From contig NZ_SJOM01000007.1 in assembly GCF_004762045.1 (NCBI RefSeq), positions 4,217,451 through 4,281,450 of the forward strand: a DNA stretch of 64,000 nt. Direction: 5' to 3'. Under the pieces are notes generated by a model. It worked only from the letters and a program-made list of their open reading frames with translations, had not been told where the DNA came from and ran no database searches. Below are positions 16,909 through 25,460 of this stretch, piece by piece (within the stretch, counting starts at the first letter, position 1; each line of letters starts with the position of its first letter). This stretch comes from Mycobacterium sp. DL99 (GTDB lineage: Bacteria > Actinomycetota > Actinomycetes > Mycobacteriales > Mycobacteriaceae). Made by a program: the position numbers and the translations under genes.

Positions 16909-17628
16909 CTACTTGCTGCGGACGTGGGCGACGATCTCCTCGACGACCTCGATTGCCTGCTGGTCTATGTCGTCACCACAGACCCACGCCTCGACGACCA
17001 CATTGGACGCCGCCGACAGCACGTGGTGGCATCCTCCGCTGGGACTGTCCTCGGGGGTCGACATCTGGCTTATCGAGGAATCCTCTGCAGTGACTTCGCT
17101 GACCGACCAGAGCTGGGGTATGTCCTCGGAGTCAAAGGCGACAATCGTTCCCGCACAGCTCTCCCAGATCGCCTGGGAGTGCTTCACGAATGCCTGGGCC
17201 TGTTCGGCCGAGGAATGGAGCACCACGACCTGTTCGATCCAATGCGGGTTGCCCTCGCCAGGCTCGCGCACGATCTGGTCGCGCACGGCCGTCCACCCGC
17301 TGTCCTGATAAACAAGCTCCTGAGCACCGAACGCGGCGGCAAGACAATCCCGATCCGATACCGCTTCCGAATTGTCGTTCAAGGTACTGGAATCGAAGCT
17401 CACCTGCAGATCCGACGACCCGACGATGTCGTTGAGGTCATCGACACCCAGCAGTAGGCCATCGAGGTCGGCTTCGATCAGCATCGGCTCCCACCTCGGC
17501 TCATCAGGGGCACGCGACGCCACACCGGCGACAGTGCTCACACAACCCGACAGCACGAGCGACAACGCCAACACCGCCGCCGCCACGACCCCGGTGGCGT
17601 ACAGCCGGGCCCAGCCCGGGACGGTCAT
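16909..17628 (-). CDS. lppR: Lipoprotein LppR, PknH-type sensor domain
   Basis: This 239-residue lipoprotein has a signal peptide (7-26) ending in the lipobox LVLSGC. The PknH-like domain follows with DRDCLAAAFGAQELVYQDSG and HWIEQVVVLHSSAEQAQAFV. Its ATG overlaps the lepA stop as ATGA. The position next to lepA is that of Rv2403c. It shares many aligned positions with the lipoprotein at 8424-7726. The ligand is unknown; in the kinase PknH this domain is extracellular. Confidence 0.85.
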   Translation of the reverse strand: MTVPGWARLYATGVVAAAVLALSLVLSGCVSTVAGVASRAPDEPRWEPMLIEADLDGLLLGVDDLNDIVGSSDLQVSFDSSTLNDNSEAVSDRDCLAAAFGAQELVYQDSGWTAVRDQIVREPGEGNPHWIEQVVVLHSSAEQAQAFVKHSQAIWESCAGTIVAFDSEDIPQLWSVSEVTAEDSSISQMSTPEDSPSGGCHHVLSAASNVVVEAWVCGDDIDQQAIEVVEEIVAHVRSK

Positions 17629-19499
17629 TTCTTTGGTTTGTCCGAGGCCGCGTCGGTGGACAGCGCCGCGACGAACGCCTCCTGAGGAACCTCCACGCGA
17701 CCGATGGTCTTCATGCGCTTCTTGCCCTCTTTCTGCTTCTCCAGCAGCTTGCGCTTACGGGTGATGTCACCGCCGTAGCACTTGGACAACACGTCCTTGC
17801 GGATCGCCCGGATGTTCTCGCGGGCAATGATTTTCGATCCGATCGCAGCCTGGACCGGCACCTCGAACTGCTGGCGAGGGATGAGCTCTTTGAGCTTGGT
17901 GGTCATCTTGTTGCCGTAGGCGGACGCCGAATCCTTGTGCACGATGGCGCTGAACGCGTCCACCGCCTCGCCCTGCAGCAGGATGTCGACCTTGACCAGA
18001 TCGGCCTCCTGCTCACCGGCCTCCTCGTAATCGAGGCTGGCGTAGCCGCGGGTACGGGACTTCAGCGAGTCGAAGAAGTCGAAGATGATCTCGCCCAGCG
18101 GCATGGTGTAACGCAGCTCGACGCGCTCGGGCGACAGGTAGTCCATGCCGCCGAGCTCACCGCGACGCTGCTGACAGAGCTCCATGATGGTGCCGATGAA
18201 CTCGCTCGGCGCGATCACCGTGGTCTTCACCACCGGCTCAAAGACGCTGCGCACCTTGCCTTCTGGCCAATCCGACGGATTGGTGACGACCATCTCGGAG
18301 TTGTCGTCCTTGATCACCCGGTACACGACGTTGGGTGAGGTCGAGATCAGGTCCAGGTTGAACTCGCGTTCCAGGCGCTCCCGGGTGATCTCCATGTGCA
18401 ACAGACCCAGGAAGCCGCAGCGGAACCCGAAGCCCAGCGCCACCGAGGTCTCGGGCTCGTAGGTCAGCGCGGCGTCGTTGAGCTGCAGCTTGTCCAGCGC
18501 CTCCCGCAACACCGGATAGTCCGAACCGTCCACCGGGTAGAGGCCCGAATACACCATCGGCCGGGGTTCGCGGTATCCGGTGAGCGCCTCGGTGGCGCCG
18601 TTGCGGGCCGAGGTCACGGTGTCACCCACCTTGGACTGGCGAACATCCTTCACGCCGGTGATCAGGTAGCCGACCTCACCAACGCCCAGTCCGTCCGAGG
18701 CCTTCGGCTCCGGTGAGACGATGCCGACCTCGAGCAACTCGTGCGTCGCCCCGGTGGACATCATTTTGATCTTCTCGCGCGGGTTGAGCTTGCCGTCCAC
18801 CACCCGGACGTAGGTGACCACACCGCGGTAGATGTCATAGACCGAGTCGAAGATCATCGCCCGCGCGGGCGCGTCGGCGTCGCCGACCGGCGCCGGGATC
18901 AGTCGCACCACCTCGTCGAGAAGTTCGGCCACGCCCTCGCCGGTCTTACCGGAGACACGCAGCACATCGCTCGGTTCGCAGCCGATGATGTGGGCGATCT
19001 CACCGGCGTAGCGCTCCGGGTCGGCAGCGGGCAGGTCGATCTTGTTCAGCACCGGGATGATGGTCAGATCCCGGTCCAACGCCAGGTACAGGTTCGCCAG
19101 AGTCTGCGCCTCGATGCCCTGGGCGGCGTCGACCAGCAGTACGGCGCCCTCACAGGCCTCCAGCGCGCGGGACACCTCGTAGGTGAAGTCGACGTGGCCC
19201 GGGGTGTCGATCAGGTGCAGCACGAAGTCTTCACCGTTGACCTGCCACGGCAGCCGCACGTTCTGAGCCTTGATGGTGATGCCGCGCTCGCGCTCGATGT
19301 CCATCCGATCGAGGTATTGAGCCCGCATATCGCGGTCGGCGACGACGCCGGTGATCCCCAGCATCCGGTCGGCCAACGTCGATTTGCCATGGTCGATGTG
19401 GGCGATGATGCAGAAGTTCCGGATCTGCGCCGGCGCAGTGAACGTCTTGTCGGCGAAGCTGCTGATGGGAATCTCCTGGTGAGCGTGGGTGTCCAGCAC
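17625..19499 (-). CDS. lepA: Elongation factor 4 (back-translocating GTPase LepA)
   Basis: This 624-residue translational GTPase has the G1 motif AHIDHGKST, G3 DTPGHVDF, G4 NKIDLP, and the LepA-specific C-terminal domain with KDSASAYGNKMTTKLKELIP and CYGGDITRKRKLLEKQKEG. It binds stalled ribosomes in the cytoplasm. The start is GTG 19499, leaving an N-terminal extension of about 20 residues before the conserved IPISSFADKTF, as in other mycobacteria. It is followed without gap by lppR. The order matches Rv2404c-Rv2403c. Confidence 0.96.
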   Translation of the reverse strand: MLDTHAHQEIPISSFADKTFTAPAQIRNFCIIAHIDHGKSTLADRMLGITGVVADRDMRAQYLDRMDIERERGITIKAQNVRLPWQVNGEDFVLHLIDTPGHVDFTYEVSRALEACEGAVLLVDAAQGIEAQTLANLYLALDRDLTIIPVLNKIDLPAADPERYAGEIAHIIGCEPSDVLRVSGKTGEGVAELLDEVVRLIPAPVGDADAPARAMIFDSVYDIYRGVVTYVRVVDGKLNPREKIKMMSTGATHELLEVGIVSPEPKASDGLGVGEVGYLITGVKDVRQSKVGDTVTSARNGATEALTGYREPRPMVYSGLYPVDGSDYPVLREALDKLQLNDAALTYEPETSVALGFGFRCGFLGLLHMEITRERLEREFNLDLISTSPNVVYRVIKDDNSEMVVTNPSDWPEGKVRSVFEPVVKTTVIAPSEFIGTIMELCQQRRGELGGMDYLSPERVELRYTMPLGEIIFDFFDSLKSRTRGYASLDYEEAGEQEADLVKVDILLQGEAVDAFSAIVHKDSASAYGNKMTTKLKELIPRQQFEVPVQAAIGSKIIARENIRAIRKDVLSKCYGGDITRKRKLLEKQKEGKKRMKTIGRVEVPQEAFVAALSTDAASDKPKK

Positions 19500-19578
19500 G
19501 TGCTGTGCTCCCTAAGGGTATCGAGCAACCACCGTCGCGACACAATCGCCAGGGGTCCGCTCGCATATGCTCGACACC

Positions 19579-20214
19579 ATGGCGTCGCAGTGGAAGGCGT
19601 TCCAACAGGTTCTCAGGGGCGTAGTGGATGGCGCCGAGAACCTGGTGTTCAACGAGGCACCGAAGTTCGTGCGTCAGCTACAGACCACGGACAACGTGCC
19701 GCGGACCGTGCAGCAAGGCATCCAACAGGGCCTTCAGCAGGGCCTCAGGCTGGGTCTGGGCGTGCTTGCCGGTGCGGCCGCCCCGCCGCCGCAGGCGATC
19801 ACCGCCGGCCGTCCGGTATCGAAGAACAGCGTGCCAACCGCACACCGGGCCCGCAAAGTCGTCTACGCCCCCGATCTTGACGGGCAGGCCGATCCCGGCG
19901 AGATCGTCTGGACCTGGGTGGTCTACGAGGACGATCCGACCCAGGGCAAGGACCGGCCGGTCCTGGTGGTGGGCCGCGATCAGCGCACCCTGCTCGGGCT
20001 GATGCTGTCCAGCCAGGACTACCACCGAGACGATCCGGACTGGATCGCCATTGGCACCGGCACCTGGGATTACGACGGCAGGCCGAGCTGGGTCCGGCTG
20101 GACCGGGTGCTCGACGTTCCAGAGGAAGGCATCCGCCGTGAGGGCGCGATCCTGGATCGCGGCCGGTTCGAAGCGGTCGCGCTACGGCTGCGCGCTCAGT
20201 ACTCCTGGAGCTGA
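19579..20214 (+). CDS. PemK/MazF-like protein (Rv2405 type)
   Basis: This 211-residue protein has an N-terminal amphipathic region with a short glutamine/glycine repeat (QQGIQQGLQQGLRLG, about 46-60). A PemK-like domain follows from about residue 95: PGEIVWTWVVYEDDPTQGKD, then RPVLVVGRDQRTLLGLML. The GEIVW/QGKDRP pattern is the MazF/PemK signature, but no antitoxin gene is adjacent and the N-terminal half is unusual for a toxin. TATGCT at 19566-19571 is placed for a leaderless start at ATG 19579; ATG 19567 is the alternative. The gene overlaps the convergent ABC ATPase by 19 bp. Confidence 0.75.
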   Translation: MASQWKAFQQVLRGVVDGAENLVFNEAPKFVRQLQTTDNVPRTVQQGIQQGLQQGLRLGLGVLAGAAAPPPQAITAGRPVSKNSVPTAHRARKVVYAPDLDGQADPGEIVWTWVVYEDDPTQGKDRPVLVVGRDQRTLLGLMLSSQDYHRDDPDWIAIGTGTWDYDGRPSWVRLDRVLDVPEEGIRREGAILDRGRFEAVALRLRAQYSWS

Positions 20215-20990
20215 CCACCCGTGCCGCGGGTCGGGCCGCCGCGTTCGAATCGCACGTACGGTCCGGCGTCGTCGACAGTGATCCGGCACCGTACTCCGTA
20301 GACGTCGGCCACCAGCTCCTCCGTCAGCACCTCGGCCGGGGTGCCGGTGGCCACCACGGTTCCCGCCGACAGCACGACCACGTGGTCGCAGAACATCGCC
20401 GCGAGGTTGAGATCGTGCAGGGCCACCACACAGGTGACGTCGAGCGCGCGGATCATCGCCAAGATCTCCAGTTGATGGGCGATGTCGAGATGGTTGGTCG
20501 GCTCGTCGAGCAGTAGCTCGCTGGGTTCCTGGGCCAGGGCCCGGGCGATCTGCACGCGCTGACGCTCCCCACCCGAGAGCGTGTGCCACAGCCGGTCGGC
20601 CATGCTGCGCAAGCCGGTGGCTGCCATCGCCGCGGTGACAGCTGCGGTGTCGTCGCGGCCGGCCCCGAACACCGGAGTATGCGGGATGCGTCCCAGCCTG
20701 ACGATGTCGCGGACCGCGATGTCCAGATCGGTGTCGGCATGCTGCCCGACCATCGCCACCCGGCGTGCCACCGCGCGCCGCGACATCGTGTGCAGCTCAC
20801 GACCGTCGAGCTCCACAGATCCGGAATCAGGCCGGTCGATCCCGGCCAACAGCCGCAGCAGTGAAGACTTGCCGGATCCGTTGGGGCCCAACAAACCGAC
20901 AGTGCTGCCCGGAGCCGGGTCGACCGTGACACAGTCGAGTACGACCCGTCCCGAACGGGTCCAGCACACCTCTAAAGCCCGCAGGCTCAT
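20196..20990 (-). CDS. ABC transporter ATP-binding protein, FecE/BtuD-like
   Basis: This 264-residue ATPase has Walker A GPNGSGKSS, signature LSGGERQRVQIAR, Walker B ELLLDEPTNHLD and the switch histidine in VVALHDLNLAAMF. It energises the FecCD-type permease encoded just upstream, with ATGA overlap at 20987-20990. The cobalamin-type leader in front of the operon makes corrinoid the best cargo guess; ferric siderophore transporters use very similar ATPases. Confidence 0.9.
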   Translation of the reverse strand: MSLRALEVCWTRSGRVVLDCVTVDPAPGSTVGLLGPNGSGKSSLLRLLAGIDRPDSGSVELDGRELHTMSRRAVARRVAMVGQHADTDLDIAVRDIVRLGRIPHTPVFGAGRDDTAAVTAAMAATGLRSMADRLWHTLSGGERQRVQIARALAQEPSELLLDEPTNHLDIAHQLEILAMIRALDVTCVVALHDLNLAAMFCDHVVVLSAGTVVATGTPAEVLTEELVADVYGVRCRITVDDAGPYVRFERGGPTRGTGGQLQEY

Positions 20991-22012
20991 CGACGTATCC
21001 CCCTGCGCCGCAACAAGATCAACGCGAATGCAGGGACGCCGAGCAGTGCTGTGACCACCCCGGTGGGCAACTCCTGTGGAGCGAAGACGGTCCGGGCCAG
21101 GGTGTCCACCCACACCATGAAGATCGCGCCGAGGATCACCGCGGTCGGCAACAGGCGCCGATGGCCGGGCCCGACGACGAAACGCGCGGCGTGCGGCAGC
21201 ACCAGCCCGACGAATCCGATCGCCCCGGCCGCACTGACCAGGGCCGCCGTCACCAACGCGGTCATGACCAGCAACACGACGCGTGCCCGGGCCACCGCGA
21301 CGCCCAGCGTCGCGGCCGCATCCTGACCGAAGGCGAAGGCGTCGAGGGTACGCGCATAGGCCAAACACACCGCCAGCCCGACGCCTACGACGACCGCGCA
21401 GGTGAGGACATCCGACCAGGACACCCCGGCCAGCGACCCCAACAGCCAGAACAGCACTCCCCTGGTCTGTTCGGCGTCGGCCGACGACAACACGATGAAG
21501 GACGTCAGTGCCGAGAACAGCTGGGTTCCGGCCACTCCGGCCAAGACCACCCGGTCGGTCCCGCCGCCGGCCGCGTAGGCGAGCAGCAGCACCACGGCGA
21601 ACGACAGCACCGCACCGGCGAAGGCGCCGCCGGACAAGGTCAGCGTGCCCGCGCCGACGCCGAGCACCGCGACCAGCACCGCGCCTGTAGAGGCACCCGA
21701 CGAGACTCCCAGCACGAACGGGTCGGCCAGCGGATTGCGCAGCAGCGACTGCAGTATCGCCCCGCACAGCGCCAGCCCGGCTCCACAGATGGCCGCCAGG
21801 ACGACTCTCGGCAGGCGCAGTTGCCAGACGATGCTCTCCTGCAGTCGGGTCGCCCCCGAGGGCCCCGCGCCGAGACGGTCGCCGACGATGCGGTAGACGT
21901 CACCCACCGACAACGCGGCGGGTCCGATGGTGATGGCCACCGCGGCCGAGAACACCAGAAGGACAAGGCCGGCGGCCCATAATCCGCCGAGCCATCCGGT
22001 ACGCAGACTCAC
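20987..22012 (-). CDS. ABC transporter permease, FecCD/BtuC family
   Basis: This 341-residue membrane protein has about nine to ten hydrophobic segments and the FecCD signatures RLPRVVLAAICGAGLALCGA, LQSLLRNPLADPFVLGVSSG and GFVGLVLPHAARF. It forms the membrane channel for uptake of B12 or iron-siderophore. GTG 22012 overlaps the stop of the upstream binding protein as GTGA. Only one permease gene is present, so the transporter is probably a homodimer, as in BtuCD. Confidence 0.9.
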   Translation of the reverse strand: MSLRTGWLGGLWAAGLVLLVFSAAVAITIGPAALSVGDVYRIVGDRLGAGPSGATRLQESIVWQLRLPRVVLAAICGAGLALCGAILQSLLRNPLADPFVLGVSSGASTGAVLVAVLGVGAGTLTLSGGAFAGAVLSFAVVLLLAYAAGGGTDRVVLAGVAGTQLFSALTSFIVLSSADAEQTRGVLFWLLGSLAGVSWSDVLTCAVVVGVGLAVCLAYARTLDAFAFGQDAAATLGVAVARARVVLLVMTALVTAALVSAAGAIGFVGLVLPHAARFVVGPGHRRLLPTAVILGAIFMVWVDTLARTVFAPQELPTGVVTALLGVPAFALILLRRRGIRR

Positions 22013-23031
22013 CGCGGTGAGCCGAAACCGAGTTCGGCCAGGCCCTTCGCCACCTTCTCGACGCCGTCCACGGTGCGGATCGACGGGTTGAGATCAGCCC
22101 CATTCACCACGATGTAGCGGCGGTGCCGCACGGCGGTCAGGCCCCGGGTGAGCGGATTCGATTCCAGGAATTCGACTTTGGTCTCCAGCGCGTCACCGTC
22201 GATCGTGCGGCGGCTCAGGTCACCCAGCACCAGCACATCCGGATCACGGTCGGCCACACTCTCCCAACTCACCTGCGGCCATTCATCTGTGGTGTCGGCG
22301 AACACGTTGCGTGCCCCGACGGTCCCGGCGATCACCCCGGGGGATCCGCAGCAGCCGGCGAAGTAGGGGGCACGAACATCGGAGAACCAGAAGGCCATGT
22401 CGACTCCGGAGGCAGCCCCACCGGCCGTGTCCATCCGTCGGCTCAACTCCGCGATGAGCCGATCGCCGCGTTCGACGACACCGAATATCGTCGCCAGGTC
22501 CCGGATTTCGGTGTAGACGGCATCCATGCTGAACGGGGTGCTGCGCGCGCCGTCGCCGTTGACCGAGGTCTTGCCCTCGCAGTCACTCGGTGCCAGATAG
22601 GTCGGTATGCCCAGCTGTGCGAACTGGTCGCGGTCGGCGACACCACCGGGTCCCAGGGTGCCGCCGAAAGACGCCGACACGAAATCGGGTTCGGTGTCGA
22701 GAACCGTCTCCAGCGACGGCTTGTTCACCGCCAGGCGCGGCACCCGGGCATTCTCGGCCTCGAGGCCGGGCCGGACCGGGTCCGTCCACGTCGCGGTGCC
22801 GACCATGCGGTCCGCCAAGCCCAGCGAGAGCAGAATCTCGGTGGAGCCCTGGTTCAACGACACCGCCCGCTGCGGCGGTGCATCGATCACCACCTGCCTG
22901 CCGCAATTCTGCACCGTCACCGGATATCCGGGCGCCGCCCCGGGAGGCGCTGCCGGGTCGGCAGCCTGGCCGCAGGCGGCCATCAGCAGCGCGCCCATCA
23001 TTCCGGCCATCAGCCGGACCCGTCCCGTCAC
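22009..23031 (-). CDS. Substrate-binding lipoprotein of B12/siderophore ABC transporter (second of tandem pair)
   Basis: This 340-residue periplasmic-binding protein has a signal peptide ending in lipobox LMAAC. It is of the FepB/BtuF type: PPQRAVSLNQGSTEILLSLG, LADRMVGTATW, VSWESVADRDPDVLVLGDLS and a C-terminal TAVRHRRYIVVNGADLNP. It shares all these blocks with the upstream protein, so the two arose by duplication. GTG 23031 overlaps that gene's stop as GTGA. Confidence 0.88.
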   Translation of the reverse strand: MTGRVRLMAGMMGALLMAACGQAADPAAPPGAAPGYPVTVQNCGRQVVIDAPPQRAVSLNQGSTEILLSLGLADRMVGTATWTDPVRPGLEAENARVPRLAVNKPSLETVLDTEPDFVSASFGGTLGPGGVADRDQFAQLGIPTYLAPSDCEGKTSVNGDGARSTPFSMDAVYTEIRDLATIFGVVERGDRLIAELSRRMDTAGGAASGVDMAFWFSDVRAPYFAGCCGSPGVIAGTVGARNVFADTTDEWPQVSWESVADRDPDVLVLGDLSRRTIDGDALETKVEFLESNPLTRGLTAVRHRRYIVVNGADLNPSIRTVDGVEKVAKGLAELGFGSPR

Positions 23032-24065
23032 CGGGCCAGCCCGAACGCCCTGAAACCGGCAGCCAGCTTCTCCAGGGCATCGACCTCGCGGATTCCGGGG
23101 TCGAGTTCGGATCCGGACAGCACGACATAGCGTTTGTCGCGCACCGCGGTCATGTTCCTGGTCACTGGATTCGATTCCAGGAACTTCACTTTCGCATCCA
23201 GAGCGTCCCCGTCGACGCGCCTTCGATTGAGGTCGGCCAGCACCAGCACGTCGGGATCGCGGTCGGCCAGGGCCTCCCAGCTGACCTCCGGCCAGTCCTC
23301 GCGGGTGTCGGCGAAGACATTGGTGACGCCGAGTTCGGTGGCGTACAACCCGGGCGCCGAGCAGCAGCCGGCCAGATAGGGCGTCCGTAGCCCCGAGAAC
23401 CAGAATGCGACGCTGGTATCCGGCTCCGTGATCGACGGTGTGTCGTCCAGCCGCCGGGTGAGCCGGTCGATCAGGTCGCGGCCGCGCTCCTGCACATCGA
23501 AGATCTGGGCCAGCTCACCGATCTCCCGGAACAGGGTGTCGAGGGCCAGCGGTTCGATGCGGGTGACGGTCTCACCGTCGACTTTCGCCCCGGTACACAC
23601 CGACGGCGATTGATACGTCGGGATGCCCAGCTGGGCAAACTTTGACCGGTCGGCAACCACCGCGGAGGTAAAGGTGTGAGCGCTGGCCGAGGTCACCAGG
23701 TCCGGCTCGACATCGAGCACCGTCTCCAGCCCCGGGTCGTTGTCCGCCAACCGGGGCACGGTGGCATTGTCGGCCGCGAGCTCGGGCAGCACCGGATCAA
23801 ACCAGGTCGACGTGCCGACCATCCGATCAGCCAGACCGAGCGCCAGCAGTATCTCGGTCGAGGACTGGTAGAGCGACACCGCACGCTGCGGCGGCCCATC
23901 GAAAGTGACTGTCACACCGCAGTTCTCGATCGTGAGCGGATAGCTGGTCGGGCCCGCGGTGGCCTCGGCGGCGGGGTTGTCGGCGCCGGACTCTCGATGC
24001 CCGCAAGCCACCGTGAGCGACAACGTCACAGACACGAGGGACAACAGTGCGGTGAGCACACGCAC
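23028..24065 (-). CDS. Substrate-binding lipoprotein of B12/siderophore ABC transporter (first of tandem pair)
   Basis: This 345-residue binding protein has a signal peptide (VLTALLSLVSVTLSLTVAC) with the lipobox cysteine. Core blocks are PPQRAVSLYQSSTEILLALG, LADRMVGTSTWFDPVL, VSWEALADRDPDVLVLADLN and MTAVRDKRYVVLSGSELDPG. GTG 24065 was chosen because GGGAG lies about 8 nt upstream and the signal peptide then starts properly. A GCC motif (AGCCSAPG) recurs in the tandem copy (AGCCGSPG), an uncommon cysteine pair near the ligand cleft. It is the first gene after the cobalamin-type leader. Confidence 0.88.
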   Translation of the reverse strand: MRVLTALLSLVSVTLSLTVACGHRESGADNPAAEATAGPTSYPLTIENCGVTVTFDGPPQRAVSLYQSSTEILLALGLADRMVGTSTWFDPVLPELAADNATVPRLADNDPGLETVLDVEPDLVTSASAHTFTSAVVADRSKFAQLGIPTYQSPSVCTGAKVDGETVTRIEPLALDTLFREIGELAQIFDVQERGRDLIDRLTRRLDDTPSITEPDTSVAFWFSGLRTPYLAGCCSAPGLYATELGVTNVFADTREDWPEVSWEALADRDPDVLVLADLNRRRVDGDALDAKVKFLESNPVTRNMTAVRDKRYVVLSGSELDPGIREVDALEKLAAGFRAFGLAR

Positions 24066-24119
24066 GAACAAGACTCCCTTTGATCCAGGGCCCGGTCGCG
24101 GAGCCGTCAACGGTCATTC

Positions 24120-24220
24120 CCGGCCACAGGTAGTCGGACTCGAGGCGCTGCCTCATACCGTTGCGCGTCAGTTCCGGCTTTTCACCGGATTCCCCTGTTG
24201 GTCGGCCTTCGCACTGTAAC
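24120..24220 (-). promoter_or_regulatory. Cobalamin riboswitch-like leader
   Basis: Read on the minus strand, this leader contains GGGGAATCCGGTGAAAAGCC, then GGAACTGACGCGCAACGGTA, then CGAGTCCGACTACCTG. These match, from memory, the conserved core of actinobacterial cobalamin riboswitches (GGGAA-CCGGTG-AA, CGCAACGGT and GAGTCCGA boxes). It lies 55-155 nt before the first gene of the ABC operon. It would turn the operon down when adenosylcobalamin is plentiful. I did not fold it. Confidence 0.82.
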
Positions 24221-24256
24221 AGCCACGACGTTTCGGCGATTGCCCGCGCGCATTGG

Positions 24257-24883
24257 CTAGCGCGGCGCCCGCCACATCGGCGTCATGGTGGGTCCGCCGT
24301 CGGGCAGCACGATCTCGCCGGTGACCTCGAACCCGAAACGCATGTAGTACGGGACGTTGTCGGGGTTGCTCGACTCCAGGTAGGCGGGTGCATGCTCGGC
24401 GTCCACCCGGTCGAGGCGCGATTGCATCAGGGCGTGCCCGAACCCGCCGCCGCGCACCGCGGGGTCACTGCCGATCACCGCCAGATACCAGTGCGGCTCC
24501 TCCGGGTGCTGCTTCTTCATCAGCTCGACGACCTGCTGTCCACGCCGCATGGTGCTGCCGAAGGCCAGCACCATCGTGGGCAGCATGCGCAGTTCTTCGC
24601 TCGGCGTCTGTTTCCAGCGGCCCGGGCCGTCCCACAACGCTGCCGCGCCGATCTCGCCGTCCTGGACGGCCACCTCGGCACTACCGCCGGAGAGGAAATG
24701 ATGGCGGGTGATGGCCGCGAACAGCCGGGGCAGGGCCTTGGCGCGGCGGGCGTCGTCAGCCAGGATCCATGCCATCACCGGGTCATCGTGGAAGGCCCGG
24801 CCCAGCACCGCGGCGAGCCGCTTCACGTCAGACTTGTTCGGGGGACGGACATCGACGGCAGCCACCAACCCACGATCGCACAC
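24257..24883 (-). CDS. GNAT family N-acetyltransferase
   Basis: This 208-residue acetyltransferase has FHDDPVMAWILADDARRAK, PHWYLAVIGSDPAVRGGGFG (the acetyl-CoA motif R/Q-x-x-G-x-G/A) and AYLESSNPDNVPYYMRFGFE. The motif arrangement resembles puromycin N-acetyltransferase-like proteins, but the substrate is unknown. The start is uncertain: GTG 24883 opens the frame and GTG 24865 is a good alternative. It is separated from the riboswitch operon and from the CBS gene by short gaps. Confidence 0.78.
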   Translation of the reverse strand: MCDRGLVAAVDVRPPNKSDVKRLAAVLGRAFHDDPVMAWILADDARRAKALPRLFAAITRHHFLSGGSAEVAVQDGEIGAAALWDGPGRWKQTPSEELRMLPTMVLAFGSTMRRGQQVVELMKKQHPEEPHWYLAVIGSDPAVRGGGFGHALMQSRLDRVDAEHAPAYLESSNPDNVPYYMRFGFEVTGEIVLPDGGPTMTPMWRAPR

Positions 24884-24925
24884 GCCTCAGACCGTTTCGC
24901 GACAGAGATCGTCGTCCCGGCGCGA

Positions 24926-25357
24926 TCAACGGCCCTGGGTGATGTAGGCCTGCAGCTGTTCCTGCTCGGCCTCCAGCTCTTCCATCCGGGTCTTGACGAT
25001 GTCGCCGATGCTGACGATGCCAGCCAGCCGGCCACCGTCCAGCACCGGGATGTGGCGTACCCGGTTCTCCGTCATCAGTGCACTCAGATGATCCACGGTG
25101 TCGCGCGGCGTACAGGTCGCCACCACCGTGGTCATGATCTCCGACACCGGCTGCGCCAGCAGGCTGCTCCCCCGCTCGTGCAGCTTGCGCACCACATCAC
25201 GTTCCGAGACGATGCCGGCCAGCCCGCCGGGTCCGATGACCACCATGGCACCGATGTTCAGCTCGGTCAGCCCGGCCAGCAGTTCGGTCACCGTTGTCTC
25301 CGGCGAAATCGTCACCACCGCCGTGCCCTTGTTTTTCAGCACGTCCGCGATTCGCAT
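24926..25357 (-). CDS. Tandem CBS-domain protein (Rv2406c type)
   Basis: This 143-residue protein has two CBS motifs: RIADVLKNKGTAVVTISPET to GIVSERDVVRKL, and VSEIMTTVVATCTPRDTV to LAGIVSIGDIVKTRM. A short charged C-terminal helix follows. Stand-alone CBS pairs bind adenine nucleotides; the partner is unknown. ATG 25357 has GGAGG 6 nt upstream. It is divergent from the RNase Z gene, as Rv2406c is from Rv2407. Confidence 0.88.
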   Translation of the reverse strand: MRIADVLKNKGTAVVTISPETTVTELLAGLTELNIGAMVVIGPGGLAGIVSERDVVRKLHERGSSLLAQPVSEIMTTVVATCTPRDTVDHLSALMTENRVRHIPVLDGGRLAGIVSIGDIVKTRMEELEAEQEQLQAYITQGR

Positions 25358-25460
25358 CGGCAGCCTCCGATCGTGATCCACCTCACATAAGGCTAGGTCG
25401 GTGACGGTCAGTAAGAAAGAAGCCACGCCTGTTTGTGCCGGGACGAGTAGGAATGAGCAC

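Noticed and set aside
19579..20214. Toxin-antitoxin locus
   Set aside because: No antitoxin-sized gene or overlapping partner lies next to the PemK-like gene.
24111..24220. Coding extension of the first binding protein through the leader
   Set aside because: The sequence carries conserved riboswitch boxes, and the signal peptide starts properly at 24065.
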